A DNA stretch of 64,000 nucleotides from CAMYOC01 sp963704875 (GTDB taxonomy: Bacteria; Pseudomonadota; Gammaproteobacteria; Steroidobacterales; XN24): assembly GCA_963704875.1 (NCBI GenBank), contig CAVPIA010000008.1:558001-622000 (forward strand). The letters run 5' to 3'. Below, piece after piece: positions 51,504 through 61,239 of this stretch. The notes under the pieces were generated by a model. It saw only the letters and a list, made by a program, of their open reading frames with translations, searched no databases and was not told where the DNA came from. Made by a program: the position numbers and the translations under genes. Numbering within the stretch: position 1 is the stretch's first letter; each line of letters begins with the position of its first letter.

Positions 51504-54086
51504 TCAGACCACAATATTGACCAGTCTTGCGGGGACCACGATCAGCTTGCGAATCGGCTTGTCCTCAACAAAGCGCTGAACGTTGGGCTCCGCCAGCGCA
51601 GCCGACTCGATGTCCTCGCGCGTCGCCTCTGCCGACACGCGGATGCGACCGCGCAGTTTGCCGCACACCTGCACCACCATTTCAACCTCGTCCTGAACCA
51701 GCGCGGACTCGTCGACCGCCGGCCATCCGGCATCGACCACCAGGCCCGTCTGCCCCAGCGCCTGCCACATGACCTGGGTAACGTGCGGCACAATGGGGGA
51801 CAGCATCAGAACGACCGCCTGCAAGACCTCCTGTCTTACCGCGCGGCCGGTCTCGCTGTCATCGGCGAATCGCGCCAGCGCATTCATCAACTCCATGATT
51901 GCGGCGATCGCCGTATTGAAGGTGTACCGACGACCCATGTCGTCTCCGACCTTGGCGATACATTGATGCAAGTGACGACGCAGCGCGGCCTGCTCGGAAT
52001 TCAGTGTTGAAGCGGCTGTCGGCAACGCCGCCGGCCCCTCTTCAACATGGCGGCGCACCGCTTTCCACACACGTTTGAGAAAACGATTGGCGCCTTCCAC
52101 GCCTTCGTCAGACCATTCCAGCGATTGCTCGGGTGGTGCCGCGAACATAGTGAACAGGCGCACCGTGTCGGCGCCATAGCGGTCCACCAGTGACTGCGGA
52201 TCGACGCCGTTGTTTTTTGACTTTGACATTGTCGTGCGCCCGGCATGCACAACTTCACCGCCATCTTTGTCCCAGATCGCGCTTGTCACTTCGCCCTTCT
52301 GATCCCGCTCTATCGTGACCTCTGCTGGCGCGACCCAGGTGCGCCCGTCCTGTGTGCTGTCACGATAGAAGGAATCCGCCAGGACCATGCCCTGACACAA
52401 CAGGTTGGTCGCTGGTTCATCACAGTCGAGCAGACCCGTATCGCGCATCAATTTGTGCCAGAAGCGAAAGTACAGCAGATGCATCACGGCATGTTCGATG
52501 CCGCCGATGTATTGATCCACGGGTAACCAGTAATTCGCGTTCTCGTCGACGATCGCTTCGGCGCCCGGCGAACAGTAGCGCGCGTAGTACCAGGATGACT
52601 CAACAAAGGTGTCGAAAGTGTCGGTCTCGCGTTCCGCATCACCACCGCATTGTGGACACGATGTCTTGCGCCACTCCGGATCGGCCTTGATCGGCGACTG
52701 AACGCCCATGAACTTGACGTCCTCAGGCAGCAATACCGGCAGATCGGCCTCCGGCACCGGGACTGAACCGCAATCGGCGCAATATACGATCGGTATCGGG
52801 CAACCCCAGTAGCGCTGACGGGACACCCCCCAATCACGCAAACGATAGTTGAGCTTGCGCCCGCCACGACCCTCGCTCTCGAACCGCGCTGCGAGTTGCT
52901 CGAAGGCCTCTTTCGAGCTTGATCCGTCGTATTCGCCGCTATTGATCAGCACACCGTGATCGAGGAACGCGCCCGTGGAGATGTCGGCCTGGCTACCATC
53001 GACGGCTTCGATCACCTGCACGATCGGCAGATCGTAGCGGGTCGCAAACTCCCAGTCGCGCTGATCGTGAGCGGGGACAGCCATAACCGCACCGGTGCCA
53101 TATCCGGCGAGCACGAAATTGGCGACGTAGATCGGCACCTCGGCCCCGGTGACCGGATGGCGAGCGGTGATGCCAAGCGCCATGCCCTTCTTCTCCAGCG
53201 TTTCCAGCACCGCTTCCGATGCCTGAACACGCTGACATTCGTCGACAAACTCAGCGACCGCCGCATCACCGGCGGCCGCCGCTTGGGCCAGCGGATGCTG
53301 CGGAGCAACCGCCATATAGGTCACGCCCATCAGCGTGTCGGGGCGGGTGGTAAACACCGTGACTGCATCGTGACCCGGCACATCGAAGGTGATTTCCACG
53401 CCTTCGGAGCGACCGATCCAGTTGCGCTGCATGGTCTTGACCGCATCCGGCCAGCCAGGAAGCTGATCCAGACAGTCGAGCAATTCGTCGGTATAGGCGG
53501 TGATCTTCAGAAACCACTGCGGAATATCGCGCCGCTCTACCAGCGCGCCAGAACGCCAGCCCCGGCCATCCACGACTTGCTCATTAGCCAGCACTGTCTG
53601 ATCGACCGGGTCCCAGTTGACCACCGAACTCTTCCGGTACACCAGGCCCTGCTGGTACAAGCGGGTGAACATCAGCTGTTCCCAACGATAGTATTCAGGG
53701 CGACAGGTTGTTACCTCGCGTCGCCAGTCGTAAGCGAAACCCAGGCGCAACAGCTGGTTGCGCATATAGTCGATGTTCTCGTAGGTCCACTGCGCCGGCG
53801 GCACCCCGTGCTTGATCGCGGCGTTCTCGGCCGGCAAACCAAACGCGTCCCAGCCCATTGGCTGCAACACGTTCTTGCCCTGCAGGCGCTGGAAGCGGCT
53901 GATCACATCGCCGATGGTGTAATTGCGCACATGCCCCATGTGCAGCCGGCCGCTCGGGTAAGGCAACATCGACAGACAATAGAATTTCTCGCGTTCCGGG
54001 TCCGGCTCAACCTCAAAACACTTTGACTCGTGCCATAGCGAGCGGATCGCCGGTTCGATAATCTCTGGCTGGTAAGTTTCTTCCAT
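51504..54086 (-). CDS. leuS: leucyl-tRNA synthetase
   Basis: A class I aminoacyl-tRNA synthetase, 860 residues, exactly the E. coli length. The HIGH motif appears as HMGH (residues 49-52) in PYPSGRLHMGHVRNY. The editing domain has GYGTGAVMAVPAHD. The KMSKS motif reads TMSKSKNNG, with Thr for the first Lys. The C-terminal domain ends VPARLVNIVV. No good ribosome binding site is seen at the ATG. It is followed by lptE and preceded by lnt. Confidence 0.98.
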   Translation of the reverse strand: MEETYQPEIIEPAIRSLWHESKCFEVEPDPEREKFYCLSMLPYPSGRLHMGHVRNYTIGDVISRFQRLQGKNVLQPMGWDAFGLPAENAAIKHGVPPAQWTYENIDYMRNQLLRLGFAYDWRREVTTCRPEYYRWEQLMFTRLYQQGLVYRKSSVVNWDPVDQTVLANEQVVDGRGWRSGALVERRDIPQWFLKITAYTDELLDCLDQLPGWPDAVKTMQRNWIGRSEGVEITFDVPGHDAVTVFTTRPDTLMGVTYMAVAPQHPLAQAAAAGDAAVAEFVDECQRVQASEAVLETLEKKGMALGITARHPVTGAEVPIYVANFVLAGYGTGAVMAVPAHDQRDWEFATRYDLPIVQVIEAVDGSQADISTGAFLDHGVLINSGEYDGSSSKEAFEQLAARFESEGRGGRKLNYRLRDWGVSRQRYWGCPIPIVYCADCGSVPVPEADLPVLLPEDVKFMGVQSPIKADPEWRKTSCPQCGGDAERETDTFDTFVESSWYYARYCSPGAEAIVDENANYWLPVDQYIGGIEHAVMHLLYFRFWHKLMRDTGLLDCDEPATNLLCQGMVLADSFYRDSTQDGRTWVAPAEVTIERDQKGEVTSAIWDKDGGEVVHAGRTTMSKSKNNGVDPQSLVDRYGADTVRLFTMFAAPPEQSLEWSDEGVEGANRFLKRVWKAVRRHVEEGPAALPTAASTLNSEQAALRRHLHQCIAKVGDDMGRRYTFNTAIAAIMELMNALARFADDSETGRAVRQEVLQAVVLMLSPIVPHVTQVMWQALGQTGLVVDAGWPAVDESALVQDEVEMVVQVCGKLRGRIRVSAEATREDIESAALAEPNVQRFVEDKPIRKLIVVPARLVNIVV

Positions 54087-54170
54087 GGCTTTAGTTTTGA
54101 CAGGCCCTGATCTTGCCGCAATGCAATCAGCGCAGGATAACGCGGGGCCCGCCCGTGCACCAGATACCGT

Positions 54171-55673
54171 TCAGGCGGATCTACGCCTGCTGGCTATCAA
54201 CGAAGCCCCAACCCCGATCAGAGCGACCAGCCACAGCCAGCCATCGCCGATCAGCACATAGGGCGTTGCACCGGTATACGGACGGATGGTGGCGGTAAGT
54301 ACATCCGTCTCGAACTGCGGAGACACCCCGAGCAGGCGTCCGTCCGGCGCGATCACCGCGGATACCCCGGTATTCGTCGCGCGCAGCATGAAACGACCCG
54401 CTTCGATTGCCCGCATGCGGGCGATCTGCAGATGCTGATGCGGCGCGATCGAGTCTCCAAACCAGGCATCATTGCTGACGTTCACCAGCAGATTGGCCTT
54501 GGGCAGGAAGACGCGCTGCTCCTCTCCGAAAGCGTCCTCGTAGCAGATCGAGGCAGCGGCATACAGGCCCGCCACCTCCAGTGGCTCGGGCTCGCTGCTG
54601 CCTTTGGCGATATCGACATACGGCAGACTCATCAGGCGCATCCACTCACGAACGAATGCGGGTACCGGGAAATATTCGCCGAAGGGCACCAGATGGCGTT
54701 TGCGATAGATTGCCGGCGGCTCGCCAAGCACCAGCAGGGAATTGAAGTAACTGCCGCTATTCGGCTCGTACTCCAGCATCCCGAGCATGATGTCGGCCCC
54801 GCCGGCCTCGGCTGTGCTACGCATCAGCTCGAGATACTCATGCTCCTGATCGATCATCGACGGGATCGCGGCCTCGGGCCAGACGATCAGGTCGTAGTCA
54901 AGAAACGGAAGGCTGAGGTCGCGATAAAGCGCTTTGGTGGGATCCAGTTGCTCGGCCAGCCACTTCCTGTCCTGGGACACCGCGCCCTGAACCAGCGCCA
55001 CGCGCAATTCGCGATCTATCGGCTCGACCCACGATATCCGTGACAACAACAGACCGCCGCCAATTACTGCACCAGCCACTATCACCGCCAATGCGCGGAC
55101 CGCGAAACTGCCACGCAGAAGTGCCACTCCGGCGCCCGCCAATATGGCCGCGGCCAGGCTGATCCCATAGACACCGAGCACCGGTCCGTAACCGGCCAGC
55201 CAGCCGTCGGTAAAAGCGTATCCGAGGCTGAGCCAGGGAAACCCGCTGAACAGCCAGCCGCGAACCCATTCGATCAAGACCCATGCACAGGGCAGATACA
55301 GCAACCAGAGCCAGCCACCGCGAAGTCTTGTTCTGGCCTGCAGATAACCCACGGCCGCGAAATATCCGGCCATGATTGCCACCAGCGCCAGCATCAGCAG
55401 GATCGCGACCGGCGCCGGGGCCTGGCCGAAAATGTGGATACTGATGTAGAGCCAGTAGGTACCAGCGAGAAACGCGCCCACGCCCCAGCCGAAACCGAGG
55501 CGCGCGGCTTGCGCCGGGGTGGTATGTCCCCACAACAGCCACAGCAGCGCCGGTGAGATGACCGCCAGCGATGAAACCCCGAACGGGGCAAACGCCAGCG
55601 GCAGGCAGGCACCCGCGATAGCGGCGCTGAGCAGCGCAACGCGTGGCTTGAGCGGCAGCAAACTCCGGCTCAT
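54171..55673 (-). CDS. lnt: apolipoprotein N-acyltransferase
   Basis: Lnt adds the third acyl chain to lipoproteins at the outer face of the inner membrane. The 500-residue protein has an N-terminal half with about six membrane helices and a C-terminal nitrilase-like domain. The triad is Glu in WPEAAIPS, Lys in YRKRHLVPFGEYFP and Cys in AASICYEDAFG. A last helix (WLWLVALIGVGASLIA) closes it. It follows corC by eleven bases, the E. coli ybeX-lnt order. Confidence 0.96.
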   Translation of the reverse strand: MSRSLLPLKPRVALLSAAIAGACLPLAFAPFGVSSLAVISPALLWLLWGHTTPAQAARLGFGWGVGAFLAGTYWLYISIHIFGQAPAPVAILLMLALVAIMAGYFAAVGYLQARTRLRGGWLWLLYLPCAWVLIEWVRGWLFSGFPWLSLGYAFTDGWLAGYGPVLGVYGISLAAAILAGAGVALLRGSFAVRALAVIVAGAVIGGGLLLSRISWVEPIDRELRVALVQGAVSQDRKWLAEQLDPTKALYRDLSLPFLDYDLIVWPEAAIPSMIDQEHEYLELMRSTAEAGGADIMLGMLEYEPNSGSYFNSLLVLGEPPAIYRKRHLVPFGEYFPVPAFVREWMRLMSLPYVDIAKGSSEPEPLEVAGLYAAASICYEDAFGEEQRVFLPKANLLVNVSNDAWFGDSIAPHQHLQIARMRAIEAGRFMLRATNTGVSAVIAPDGRLLGVSPQFETDVLTATIRPYTGATPYVLIGDGWLWLVALIGVGASLIASRRRSA

Positions 55674-55684
55674 CCAGCCCGGGC

Positions 55685-56554
55685 TTATTCGGCGCTGGGC
55701 CGGTCTTCAGGAAACCTGGCCTGGACGGTGTAGATACGCCTGCGGTCAGCCTTGACCACGCTGAAGCGAATTCCATCCAGGGATACTGCATCGCCACGGC
55801 GCGGCAGTCGCCCGAGTTCATGCATCACCAGACCACCGATAGTGTCGTACTCGTCAGCATCGAGAGCGGTGGCGAACTCTTCGTTGAAATCTTCTATCCG
55901 CGCCAGTGCGCGGACCGCGTAGACACCGTCGCTCTCTTTGCGGAAATCAGGCACTTCGTCCGGATCATGCTCATCACCAATCTCACCAACAATCTGCTCG
56001 AGCACGTCCTCGATGGTCAGCAAGCCAGAGACGCCACCATACTCATCGACGACAATCGCCATGTGATTGCGGCTTACCCGGAACTCCCGCAGCAACACAT
56101 TCAGGCGTTTGCTTTCAGGGATATAGACCACCGGCCGCAGTACCTCGCGGATATCGAAGCGCTCATCCTCATTCTCGGCAAAGAAGCGCAACAGGTCCTT
56201 GGCCAGCAGAATGCCGACGACTTCGTCGCGGTCATCGCCGATAACCGGGAAGCGCGAATGGCCTGAAGCCAGGATCACTTCCAGCAACTGCCGTGGCGCG
56301 GCATCGCGCTCCAGCACGACCATCTGCGAACGGGGAATCATGATGTCCCGGACCTGGAGCTCGGAGACATCGAGGACGCCCGCGAGCATCGCTTCCTCTT
56401 CCTCGTTGAACAAGTGATCGCGGCGAGCTTCCCGCAACACCTCAAGGAATTGTTCGCGATCTTTCGGGTGAGGCCCGAAGAACCGCCAAAGCCACTGCAG
56501 CCAGCCGGGTCTGGCCGAGATCGGGCGGGTAGCCGGAGCTTGATCGGCGGACAT
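55685..56554 (-). CDS. corC: CorC/YbeX CBS-domain protein
   Basis: A 289-residue HlyC/CorC family protein without the N-terminal membrane domain, as in E. coli YbeX (292). Two CBS domains cover VRDIMIPRSQMVVLERD to about residue 195 (DEYGGVSGLLTIEDVLEQIVGEIGDE). The C-terminal CorC/HlyC domain runs to the end (RFSVVKADRRRIYTVQ). It is linked to magnesium and cobalt efflux in some bacteria and to ribosome maturation through its neighbours. It starts directly after ybeY. Confidence 0.95.
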   Translation of the reverse strand: MSADQAPATRPISARPGWLQWLWRFFGPHPKDREQFLEVLREARRDHLFNEEEEAMLAGVLDVSELQVRDIMIPRSQMVVLERDAAPRQLLEVILASGHSRFPVIGDDRDEVVGILLAKDLLRFFAENEDERFDIREVLRPVVYIPESKRLNVLLREFRVSRNHMAIVVDEYGGVSGLLTIEDVLEQIVGEIGDEHDPDEVPDFRKESDGVYAVRALARIEDFNEEFATALDADEYDTIGGLVMHELGRLPRRGDAVSLDGIRFSVVKADRRRIYTVQARFPEDRPSAE

Positions 56555-57055
56555 CTAGGGTGCCCCATCCTCTGTGCGGACCACAGGCGGGACGGTCAGG
56601 TCCCCGGTCCAGTAAGGATCAGGATACCCGAGACTTCCGAGTATCTGCACCTCCAGCGCTTCCATCGCACTGGCCTGGTCAGGATCCTGATGGTCGTGGC
56701 CGAGCAAGTGCAGCGTGCCATGGACCACCATGTGCGCCCAGTGGGCCTGGACCGGCTTGCCCTGTTCGCGAGCCTCGCGTTCAACAACCGGGCGACAGAT
56801 TACCAGATCACCCAGCGGCGTCTCGTCCACAAAATCCGGTACATCGAGCGAGAACGCCAGCACATTCGTCGCACTGTCACGATCGCGATAATGCTGGTTG
56901 AGCTGCCGGCTTTCCTCGGCATCGACAACCCGGATAGTGACCTCTGCCTGTTGCCGCTGATTGCCCACGGCCGCCTCAACCCAACGCTGGAACAGGTCCG
57001 CATCCGGTATCGAATCGCCGTCGCAGATCACCTGGATTTCGGCATTCACGCTCAT
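56555..57055 (-). CDS. ybeY: endoribonuclease YbeY
   Basis: YbeY, 166 residues, a zinc-dependent RNase required for 16S rRNA 3' end maturation and 70S quality control. The metal motif H-x3-H-x5-H is visible in VHGTLHLLGHDHQD. The N-terminal VRVVDAEESRQLNQHYRDRDSATNVLAF stretch, split here for length as VVDAEESRQLNQ and TNVLAFSLD, fits the family. It overlaps the phoH stop by four bases and is followed immediately by corC. Confidence 0.97.
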   Translation of the reverse strand: MSVNAEIQVICDGDSIPDADLFQRWVEAAVGNQRQQAEVTIRVVDAEESRQLNQHYRDRDSATNVLAFSLDVPDFVDETPLGDLVICRPVVEREAREQGKPVQAHWAHMVVHGTLHLLGHDHQDPDQASAMEALEVQILGSLGYPDPYWTGDLTVPPVVRTEDGAP

Positions 57056-58014
57056 TTGTCGCTGTCGGCCCGGTCGTATGCCTCCACCACCCGCTGTACC
57101 AGCGGATGCCGGACGACATCGCTCGAGGTAAAGAAACTGAATGCCACACCGTGGATGTCCTGGAGAACTTCGGTTGCGTGCCGGAGGCCCGACTGGCGGC
57201 CGGATGGCAGGTCGGTCTGGGTCACGTCACCGGTCACCACTGCCTGCGAGCCGAACCCGATCCGGGTCAGAAACATCTTCATCTGCTCGCTGGTGGTGTT
57301 CTGGGCCTCGTCGAGAATGACAAAAGACTCGTTCAGTGTCCGTCCGCGCATGAATGCCAGCGGCGCGACCTCGATCACGCTGCGTTCGATCAGCCGCCCG
57401 ACACGGTCGAAACCGAGCATCTCGTAGAGCGCGTCATACATGGGGCGCAAGTAGGGATCGACCTTTTGCGCCAGATCTCCGGGCAGGAACCCCAGACGCT
57501 CGCCCGCCTCCACCGCCGGCCGCACCAGCACGATGCGCCGCACCTGATCGCTTTCCAGCGCTTCCACCGCGCCGGCGACGGCCAGATAGGTCTTGCCGGT
57601 GCCGGCCGGGCCGATACCGAAAATCAGGTCCTGTTCGCGAATATTGCGTACATAGGCGCGCTGGTTGCCACCGCGAGCGTGGACCCGGCGACGCGGCGTT
57701 TCGAAAAAGAGGTCCGCGGTACCGGAATCCGCATCCGGTTTCATGCCTGACTCCTGCACTGCCAGATGCACTCGATCCGGGCTGATCTCTTCGCTTGCAG
57801 CCAGACCATAGAGTTCACCGAGAATATCCGCGGCCCGCTTGACGCGATCCGCCGGTCCACTGATCTCGAACTGACTGCCGCGATTACCGATCGCTACGCC
57901 CAGCCTGGTTTCCAGGTGTCTCAGGTTCTGGTCGAACTGTCCGCACAGATTGGCCAGTCGCTGGTTGTCCGCAGGCTCGAGCTCGAATTCCAGGCTGGTA
58001 GGGCCCGCCGTCAC
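57052..58014 (-). CDS. ybeZ: PhoH-like ATPase YbeZ
   Basis: A PhoH family ATPase, 320 residues. Residues 1-110 hold a KH-like RNA-binding region (IGNRGSQFEISG). The NTPase core has Walker A GPAGTGKTYLAV, Walker B SFVILDEAQNTT, and the VVTGDVTQTDLP sensor block. It is thought to act with YbeY in rRNA processing. The gene starts inside the miaB stop (ATGA) and its own stop overlaps ybeY, so the three are tightly coupled. Confidence 0.95.
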   Translation of the reverse strand: MTAGPTSLEFELEPADNQRLANLCGQFDQNLRHLETRLGVAIGNRGSQFEISGPADRVKRAADILGELYGLAASEEISPDRVHLAVQESGMKPDADSGTADLFFETPRRRVHARGGNQRAYVRNIREQDLIFGIGPAGTGKTYLAVAGAVEALESDQVRRIVLVRPAVEAGERLGFLPGDLAQKVDPYLRPMYDALYEMLGFDRVGRLIERSVIEVAPLAFMRGRTLNESFVILDEAQNTTSEQMKMFLTRIGFGSQAVVTGDVTQTDLPSGRQSGLRHATEVLQDIHGVAFSFFTSSDVVRHPLVQRVVEAYDRADSDK

Positions 58015-59366
58015 GCCATCGCTCGGTCAGGCTGCACAGATCGGTCCGCCAGACGGCCGCGCAGTGAATTTGGCAAGGCTTCAGTGATCACGACATCAAC
58101 AAAATCACCGAGCAGAGTCTGAGGGCCATCGAAGTTGACCCATCGCATGTTCTCGGTACGTCCGGCCAACTGGTTGTGGTCCTTTTTTGCCGGCCGCTCC
58201 ACCAGGACACGCTGAACCGTACCCACCATGCCCTGACTGATGGCCATGGCCTGTTGGTTGATCCGGGCTTGCAGCAACTCCAGTCGGCGTTGCTTTACCG
58301 AATGATCAATGTCGTCTGGCAGGGAGGCGGCGGGTGTGCCCGGGCGACGGCTGTAGATAAAGCTGAACGACTGATCGAAACCCAGATCCGAAATAAGCTC
58401 CAGGGTGCCAGCGAAGTCCTTATCAGTCTCGCCAGGGAACCCGACAATGAAATCCGAGGATATGCTGATCCCCGGCCGCACCTCACGCAGGCGCCGGATC
58501 TTCTGCTTGTATTCGAGTACCGTATGGCCGCGCTTCATCAGAGCCAGAATCCGGTCAGAGCCACTTTGCACCGGCAAATGCAGGAAATCTGCCAGCTCCG
58601 GCACATCGGCATAGGCGTCGATCAGACTCTGAGAGAATTCCAGCGGGTGTGACGTGGTGAAACGGATGCGCTCGATCCCCTCCACCGCCGCAACAAACCG
58701 GATCAGGTGCCCCAGATCGCACAGTGTACCGTCTTCCATCGGACCCAGATACGCGTTGACGTTCTGCCCGAGCAGATTGATTTCCCTGACACCCTGGGCC
58801 GCCAGCCGGACCACCTCAGCGATCACGTCATCGAACGGACGACTGATCTCTTCGCCGCGGGTATACGGAACAACACAAAAACTACAGTATTTGCTGCAGC
58901 CTTCCATGATCGACACAAACGCGGTCGGGCCATTCGCAGTGGGCGCAGGCAGGCAATCGAACTTCTCGATTTCGGGAAACGAGATGTCTACCGCCGCACG
59001 ACCGTTGCTGCGCACCTGATCCAGCATCGCCGGCAATCGATGCAGGGTCTGCGGCCCGAACACCAGATCGACCTGCGGCGCACGCCGGATAACTGCGTCA
59101 CCTTCCTGACTGGCCACACAACCGCCGACGCCGATAATGACACCCGGCTTTGACTGCTTGAGCTTCTTCCAGCGACCGAGCAATGAAAACACTTTCTCCT
59201 GTGCTTTCTCGCGAATCGAGCAGGTATTCAGCAACAGTACGTCAGCGTCGTCTGGCTCAGCGACCAGATTCAAACCGTGAGACTCCCGCAGCACGTCCGC
59301 CATCTTGGTGGAGTCGTACTCGTTCATCTGGCACCCGAAGGTTTTTATGTAGAGTTTTCCGGACAT
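58011..59366 (-). CDS. miaB: tRNA-2-methylthio-N6-dimethylallyladenosine synthase
   Basis: MiaB, a radical-SAM enzyme of 451 residues, adds the methylthio group to i6A37 of tRNAs. The N-terminal UPF0004 domain has the three cluster ligands Cys12, Cys49 and Cys83. The radical-SAM motif is Cys157-x3-Cys161-x2-Cys164 (CSKYCSFC). A TRAM domain ends the protein (VLVERPAKKDHNQLAGRT). The ATG at 59366 matches the usual N-terminus; a TTG six codons earlier is less likely. It heads the miaB-ybeZ-ybeY-corC-lnt run. Confidence 0.97.
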   Translation of the reverse strand: MSGKLYIKTFGCQMNEYDSTKMADVLRESHGLNLVAEPDDADVLLLNTCSIREKAQEKVFSLLGRWKKLKQSKPGVIIGVGGCVASQEGDAVIRRAPQVDLVFGPQTLHRLPAMLDQVRSNGRAAVDISFPEIEKFDCLPAPTANGPTAFVSIMEGCSKYCSFCVVPYTRGEEISRPFDDVIAEVVRLAAQGVREINLLGQNVNAYLGPMEDGTLCDLGHLIRFVAAVEGIERIRFTTSHPLEFSQSLIDAYADVPELADFLHLPVQSGSDRILALMKRGHTVLEYKQKIRRLREVRPGISISSDFIVGFPGETDKDFAGTLELISDLGFDQSFSFIYSRRPGTPAASLPDDIDHSVKQRRLELLQARINQQAMAISQGMVGTVQRVLVERPAKKDHNQLAGRTENMRWVNFDGPQTLLGDFVDVVITEALPNSLRGRLADRSVQPDRAMA

Positions 59367-59424
59367 CTGCTTCTGTTGCGGCAAGCTACAAAATACTACC
59401 TGCTTGGTGAGCTGTTCAATCAGC

Positions 59425-61155
59425 TCAGCGTATGTAGCCCATGCTCTCGAGCTTGACCACGATGCGATGCGCGGCCTGATCCGGCGACATCTCGCGGGTA
59501 TCGATCACCATTTCCGCATTCTCGGGCTCTTCATAAGGGTCGCTGATGCCGGTGAACTCTTTGATGATTCCGGCGCGCGCCTTGGCGTACAGGCCTTTGC
59601 GGTCGCGCTCCTCACACACTTCCAGCGGTGTGGAAACATGAATCTCGACCATGCCACCGACGGCTTCCGCCATGTCCCGGACCTGGCGTCGGGTCGCAGT
59701 ATACGGAGCAATCGGCGCACATATCGCGATGCCGCCATTGTTCGCGATTTCGCTGGCCACATAACCGATACGCAGGATGTTCAGATCCCGGTGTTCGCGC
59801 GAGAAGCCCAGCTCACTCGACAGGTTCTTGCGCACGATATCGCCGTCCAGCAGGGTAATCCGCCGTCCGCCCTGCTCCATCAGCTTGACCATCAGCGCGT
59901 TGGCGATGGTGGACTTGCCGGAACCGGAGAGCCCGGTGAAAAAGACTACGAGACCCTGTTTGTGTCTTGGTGGATGGGTCTTGCGCAATTCCTGGATCAC
60001 GTCCGGATAGGAAAACCAGGGCGGGATCTCAAGGCCTTCCTGCAGGCGGCGGCGGAACTCGGTGCCGGATATATTCAGCACGGTTTCGCCCTCTTTGGTC
60101 TCATCGACCGGCACATACTGGGCCCGGTCCTCGACATAGACCACCATCTTGAACGGCACCATCTCGATCCCGATCTCGTCGCGATACTGGTTCATCAACT
60201 CCTGGGCGTCGTAAGGACCGTAGAAATCCTCACCCTTGCTGTTTTTACCCGGCCCCGCGTGGTCGCGGCCGACGATGAAATGGGTGCAGCCATAATTGCG
60301 CCGGATCAACGCGTGCCACAGCGCCTCCCGTGGGCCTGCCATACGCATCGCCAGCGGCAGCAGACTCAGCGAGGTGGTCTGCTCCGGATAGTGGTGTAAC
60401 AGATTCTCGTAACAACGAACGCGGGTGAAATGGTCCACGTCGCCGGGTTTGGTCATCCCGACCACCGGGTGGAGCAACAGATTGGCTTCGACTTCCCGCG
60501 CCGCCCGGAACGTCAGCTCCTGATGCGCGCGGTGCATCGGATTCCGGGTCTGGAAGGCGACGACCTTGCGCCATCCCATCTTCAGGAAACGCTGGCGCAG
60601 CTCGGCTGGCGTATCCCGCAGATGACGGAAATCATAGTGGATGGGTGATTCCACACCACGCAACTTGCCGCCCACATACACCGGGTGCGCGAGGTTCATC
60701 AGATAGTGGACGCCGGGATGCGCTTCGTCCGTCGAGCCAAAGACGCCGGCAGCCTCGGCGGCCTTGTCCGGAGTCCAGATGTCTTCGATCTCCATCGTGG
60801 CGATCAGCACGCCTTCCTGATCACGCAGCGCGACCGTGTCTCCACCCTTTATCCCGGCGGCAAATGCTTCGCTGACATCCAGCGTGATCGGCATCGGCCA
60901 CAAGGTACCGTCGGCCAGACGCATGTCCTTGACCACACCATCGTAGTCAGCCCGATTCAGGAAGCCCTCGAGCGGGGAGAACGCGCCGTTGAGCAACAAC
61001 TCGATATCGCAGACCTGCCGCGGCGTCAGGTCCCAGGACGGATAGTCCCTGGCTTTTTGGCGCTCTGCACTGGCGGCCTCGGCGTCCAGATACATCTCTT
61101 TCAGCTCACCACCGTGGGGGCTGATGAGTTCAAGCGTGCCTTCGTGACGATCCAT
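59425..61155 (-). CDS. bifunctional sulfate adenylyltransferase/adenylylsulfate kinase
   Basis: A 576-residue fusion doing the first two steps of sulfate activation: sulfate plus ATP to APS, then APS to PAPS. The N-terminal 395 residues are a homo-oligomeric-type ATP sulfurylase (Sat) with QTRNPMHRAH (202-211) and GRDHAGPG (296-303). The C-terminal 175 residues are a CysC kinase with P-loop GLSGSGKST (408-416). This differs from the CysD/CysN form of E. coli. It lies 84 bases after ssb on the same strand and 58 before miaB. No other sulfur-assimilation gene is nearby. Confidence 0.93.
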   Translation of the reverse strand: MDRHEGTLELISPHGGELKEMYLDAEAASAERQKARDYPSWDLTPRQVCDIELLLNGAFSPLEGFLNRADYDGVVKDMRLADGTLWPMPITLDVSEAFAAGIKGGDTVALRDQEGVLIATMEIEDIWTPDKAAEAAGVFGSTDEAHPGVHYLMNLAHPVYVGGKLRGVESPIHYDFRHLRDTPAELRQRFLKMGWRKVVAFQTRNPMHRAHQELTFRAAREVEANLLLHPVVGMTKPGDVDHFTRVRCYENLLHHYPEQTTSLSLLPLAMRMAGPREALWHALIRRNYGCTHFIVGRDHAGPGKNSKGEDFYGPYDAQELMNQYRDEIGIEMVPFKMVVYVEDRAQYVPVDETKEGETVLNISGTEFRRRLQEGLEIPPWFSYPDVIQELRKTHPPRHKQGLVVFFTGLSGSGKSTIANALMVKLMEQGGRRITLLDGDIVRKNLSSELGFSREHRDLNILRIGYVASEIANNGGIAICAPIAPYTATRRQVRDMAEAVGGMVEIHVSTPLEVCEERDRKGLYAKARAGIIKEFTGISDPYEEPENAEMVIDTREMSPDQAAHRIVVKLESMGYIR

Positions 61156-61239
61156 GATGTGTACTCCGAAAATGAAGCGCCGCGACCCGGAACCCGGATC
61201 GCGGCCAAGAATTACCTGATGTCGAGCCCTGGTCGCTGA

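Noticed and set aside
52956..54026. 356-residue frame opposite leuS
   Set aside because: Shadow of leuS; composition dominated by Arg, His and Gln, as expected from antisense reading.
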